From Haloechinothrix_A salitolerans (lineage in GTDB: Bacteria > Actinomycetota > Actinomycetes > Mycobacteriales > Pseudonocardiaceae), in the NCBI RefSeq assembly GCF_039544105.1, contig NZ_BAABLA010000002.1: a stretch of DNA of 64,000 nt; one strand, 5' to 3'. The notes under the pieces were generated by a model. It saw nothing but the letters and a program-made list of their open reading frames with translations, searched no databases and had not been told where the DNA came from. The number at the start of each line of letters is the position of its first letter. Within the stretch, counting starts at the first letter, position 1. The translations under genes and the position numbers were made by a program. Positions 61,723 through 64,000 of the stretch are shown one piece after another.

Positions 61723-62786
61723 CGCAGCCGCTCCCCGGAGTCGGTGTCGAACAGATACGTGCGGTCCCGCTGCAACGCGAGCGAGACCTGCTGGCCCGGC
61801 GCGAGGTCCAGTCCCGGCGGGGTCTGCGCGACGATGCGCTCGGTGACGCCAGGCAGCTCGATGCTGGCCAGGCCGTACTCCAACAGGTCCTCGTAGACCA
61901 GCACGGTGCCGGTGGCATCGGCCTTCGCGGCGTCGGTGAGCACGACGTCCTCCGGCCGCACGCCGAGCACGACCGACCCGGTGCCACTGGTCGACACTGG
62001 AACCGTGATCTCTTCAGAGAGCCGCACGACTCCACCGGCGAGCGTGCCGTCGACGGTGTTCATCGGCGGCTCGCCCACGAACCGCGCCACGAACAGGTTC
62101 GCCGGGTCGTCGTAGATCTCGTCCGGGGTGCCGACCTGCTGCACCACGCCGTCGTTCATGACCACGACGCGGTCGGCGAGGCTCAGCGCCTCCTCCTGGT
62201 CGTGCGTGACGAGGATAGTGGTGTAGCCGAGCTCCTGTTGCAAGTGTCGGAGTTCGCGACGGGTGGTGTCTCGCTGCGCGGCATCCAAATGCGACAGTGG
62301 CTCGTCAAGCAAGAGGACGTCCGGCTGCCGCACGATCGCTCGCGCCAGCGCCACCCGCTGCTTCTGGCCTGACGACAGCCCAACCGGGCGGGCGTCCAGG
62401 ATGTCGCCGAGGCCGATGCGGCGGGCGACGTCGGCGACACGCTCCTTGCGGTTGGCCTTGCCGCGCGCCCGCAGCCCGAACGCGATGTTCTCCGCCACCG
62501 TCAGCGGTGGATACAACGCGTAGTTCTCGAACGCGACGCCGATGTTGCGACGCTGCGGCGGCAGCCCGACCATCGACGTCCCGCCGACGCGGATGTCACC
62601 GCTGGTGACGTCCTCCAGCCCAGCGATCATGCGCAGCGTCGTGGACTTGCCGCAGCCCGACGGGCCAAGCAAGCCCACCAGCTCACCACTGTGGACGTCG
62701 AGGTCGAAGCCACGCACCGCCTGCACCTCAGGACGGCCCTTCGTGCGGTACGTCTTGCGAATGCCGTCTAACGCCAAGTCACTCAT
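61719..62786 (-). CDS. UgpC/MalK-type sugar ABC transporter ATPase
   Basis: A 355-residue ATPase: Walker A GPSGCGKSTT, signature LSSGQKQRVA, Walker B VLLLDEPLSHLD, switch His in LVTHDQEEAL, and a C-terminal TOBE/OB domain (about 285-350). This class normally serves a binding protein and two permeases, but none is encoded beside it here. AAGGAGGG lies before the ATG at 62786, which overlaps the stop of the short ORF upstream. Confidence 0.92.
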   Translation of the reverse strand: MSDLALDGIRKTYRTKGRPEVQAVRGFDLDVHSGELVGLLGPSGCGKSTTLRMIAGLEDVTSGDIRVGGTSMVGLPPQRRNIGVAFENYALYPPLTVAENIAFGLRARGKANRKERVADVARRIGLGDILDARPVGLSSGQKQRVALARAIVRQPDVLLLDEPLSHLDAAQRDTTRRELRHLQQELGYTTILVTHDQEEALSLADRVVVMNDGVVQQVGTPDEIYDDPANLFVARFVGEPPMNTVDGTLAGGVVRLSEEITVPVSTSGTGSVVLGVRPEDVVLTDAAKADATGTVLVYEDLLEYGLASIELPGVTERIVAQTPPGLDLAPGQQVSLALQRDRTYLFDTDSGERLR

Positions 62787-62881
62787 GCGCCCTCCTTCAT
62801 ATCGAGCGCGGCACGCCGCGCCAGCGCCCCGACGTCGGGACGCATGGTGCCCGATGATTCGGACCTGCAAGCAGTCCTCAT
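62783..62881 (-). CDS. 32-residue ORF coupled on both sides, unknown
   Basis: A 33-codon frame whose ATG overlaps the RpiB stop (ATGA) and whose TGA overlaps the ATPase ATG (ATGA). It reads MRTACRSESSGTMRPDVG, then a helix-like ARRAALDMKEGA. The first ten codons are in the same frame as the shared start of lutA. Coupling on both sides suggests it is translated or is the stump of a longer gene, such as the missing permease, joined by deletion. No homolog is known to me. Confidence 0.5.
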   Translation of the reverse strand: MRTACRSESSGTMRPDVGALARRAALDMKEGA

Positions 62882-62882
62882 G
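62851..62882. repeat. Copy B of the 32-bp sequence shared with lutA
   Basis: 30 of 32 bases identical to 31325-31356; the two differences change residues 5 and 6 of the encoded peptide. The dyad is imperfect here (GCCCGA/TCGGAC). Confidence 0.75.
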
Positions 62883-63351
62883 CTGAGGTCCTCTGCTCGT
62901 AGTCGCTGATGACGCCGACCTTGGCGTTGGACGGCGACTCAGGGTCGAACTCGTAGTCGAGCCACTCGCGGACCAGCCTGCGCGCCAGTTCGATGCCGAC
63001 GACGCGTTGGCCGAGGGCGATGATCTGGCAGTTGTTGGACAGCACCGAACGTTCGCACGAGTAGCTGTCGTGGACCGTGGTGGCCCGCACGCCGGGCACC
63101 TTGTTCGCGGAGATGGCCATGCCGATGCCGGTGCCGCAAATCAACACCGCCCGATCAACGTCGCCGCGCGCGACGGCTTCGGCGACGGCGAGTCCGATCT
63201 CCGGGTACGCCGTGTGTTCCCGCGCGCCGACACCGTAGTCCTCCACCAGCTCCACCCGGGGATCCTCGGCGAGGTCGGCCAGCAGCGCCGCCTTGTACTC
63301 GTAGCCCGCGTCGTCCGCACCGACGCCGATACGCCACCGCTGCGTCGTCAC
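62878..63351 (-). CDS. RpiB/LacAB-type sugar-phosphate isomerase
   Basis: A 157-residue isomerase: GVGADDAGYEYK at the N-terminus, active-site Cys72 in ICGTGIGMAISANKVPGVRA and NNCQIIALGQRVVG. In polyol catabolic clusters with a dihydroxyacetone-kinase-like kinase, RpiB homologues isomerise tetrulose 4-phosphates (DerI/LerI/EryI). The GTG overlaps the DhaL stop (GTGA). Confidence 0.92.
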   Translation of the reverse strand: MTTQRWRIGVGADDAGYEYKAALLADLAEDPRVELVEDYGVGAREHTAYPEIGLAVAEAVARGDVDRAVLICGTGIGMAISANKVPGVRATTVHDSYSCERSVLSNNCQIIALGQRVVGIELARRLVREWLDYEFDPESPSNAKVGVISDYEQRTSA

Positions 63352-64000
63352 CGCTCACCTCCACACTCGTCGGCCAGCACCCTGGCGACGGCGCTCGCGC
63401 ACAACGCGAGCGATACCGCGCCGGGGTCGGGCGTGCCAATGCTTTTCTCCGCGAGCGGCCGGGCCCTGCCGATATTCGGCCGCAGCTCGCTCGTTGCTTC
63501 CGCCGCCGTCAGAGCGATCTCGGCCGCGCGCCGCCAAGCGGCCGCCAGCTTCGCCCCGGCGGCGATGTCGTCGTGCAGGGCGTCGATGAACGGGATCAAC
63601 GCGTCCAGCAACGTCTTGTCGCCGGGTTTCGCTCCACCCAGTTCGGCGATGGTGTCCGCACCCTTGCGCAGCGCCGCGACGACGGTCGCCGCGTCGGGCA
63701 GGTCGGTGTCACCGATCGCGTCGCCGATGGCGCGCAGCATCGCGCCCCACAGCACCCCGGACGACCCACCGCCGTTGTCGGCCAACGCATCCCCGGCCGC
63801 GCGCAGCGTGCCACCCGCGCCGGCACCCTCCGTCGCGTCGGCGGCCTGGTGGGCGGCGCGGAGTCCGCGCAGCATGCCCCTGCCGTGGTCGCCGTCCCCT
63901 GCGACGGCGTCGATGTCGCCGAGGTGGCCCTCGTGCTCGGTGACGGTGGCTAGCATCGCCGCCAGACACGACCGCACCGTGGCGGCGAGCCGCCGCGACT
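63348..64000 (-). CDS. DhaL-type domain of a dihydroxyacetone/erythrulose kinase, partial
   Basis: At least 216 residues of the ATP-binding DhaL domain: DAVAGDGDHGRGM carries the Mg-binding Asp residues; DNGGGSSGVLWGAML and GAKPGDKTLLDALIPF follow; RARPLAEKSIGTPDPGA is at the end. The frame is open to the window edge, so it may continue into a fused DhaK domain. Next to an RpiB gene this fits the erythrulose kinase (DerK/LerK) pairing known from mycobacteria. Confidence 0.86.
   Translation of the reverse strand, partial: SRRLAATVRSCLAAMLATVTEHEGHLGDIDAVAGDGDHGRGMLRGLRAAHQAADATEGAGAGGTLRAAGDALADNGGGSSGVLWGAMLRAIGDAIGDTDLPDAATVVAALRKGADTIAELGGAKPGDKTLLDALIPFIDALHDDIAAGAKLAAAWRRAAEIALTAAEATSELRPNIGRARPLAEKSIGTPDPGAVSLALCASAVARVLADECGGER

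Overview
The window is high-GC actinobacterial DNA. GTG starts, ATGA/GTGA overlaps, long GC-rich antisense frames, a likely sortase-E (LAxTG) substrate, EthA-like and HelD-like proteins and many TetR/MerR/LysR regulators suggest a mycelial actinomycete, perhaps Pseudonocardiaceae. That placement is inference. No rRNA, tRNA, CRISPR array or intact insertion sequence was seen.

Region 1 (1-14.3 kb) looks accessory and is rich in metal and thiol genes. It holds a Crp/Fnr regulator divergent from a TlpA-like lipoprotein, a ccdA gene cut off after 29 residues (a recombination joint), and a methyltransferase without a normal start. Next is a metal-export operon with a MerR-type operator (copZ-like chaperone, P1B ATPase with an unusual YPC motif, a small membrane gene broken by a stop codon, MerR regulator). 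A mercury module follows: a BNR-repeat lipoprotein divergent from an ArsR/CmtR-like regulator, merA and merB. Then come a glutaredoxin, a methyltransferase/DsrE pair and a HelD-like helicase.

Region 2 (14.3-21.5 kb) holds a MerR regulator, an MFS transporter coupled to a spermidine-synthase-like protein, a GH25 lysozyme, a probable LAxTG-anchored Thr-rich protein and an M48 protease. Region 3 (20.5-31.4 kb) is a LysR gene followed by an NAD-dependent formate dehydrogenase operon (gamma, beta, alpha, delta, FdhD, DsbA-like protein), facing a lutABC lactate-oxidation operon.

Region 4 (31.4-43.3 kb) carries acyl-CoA metabolism genes with TetR regulators, a MoaD/ThiS protein overlapping a BNR-propeller protein, a PhoD phosphatase, a metallo-beta-lactamase-fold hydrolase, and a cobalamin riboswitch leading a btuFCD-type importer. 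Region 5 (43.3-56.9 kb) has secreted and stress genes: penicillin acylase, S8 protease, a heptad-repeat protein with 42-bp tandem repeats, a hemerythrin-like protein, a LysR remnant, aldo/keto reductase, thioredoxin, an EthA-like monooxygenase and a VapBC pair. Two 85-bp inverted-repeat elements of one apparent family lie here.

Region 6 (56.8 kb to the end) is a tightly overlapping minus-strand sugar-alcohol/tetrose operon: DhaL, RpiB, a 32-codon ORF, a UgpC-type ATPase, a 2-hydroxyacid dehydrogenase, an FGGY kinase, a class II aldolase and a GlpD-like dehydrogenase. Its short ORF begins with a 32-bp sequence that also begins lutA (30/32 identical). The 85-bp elements and this shared start sequence are the least explained signals in the window.
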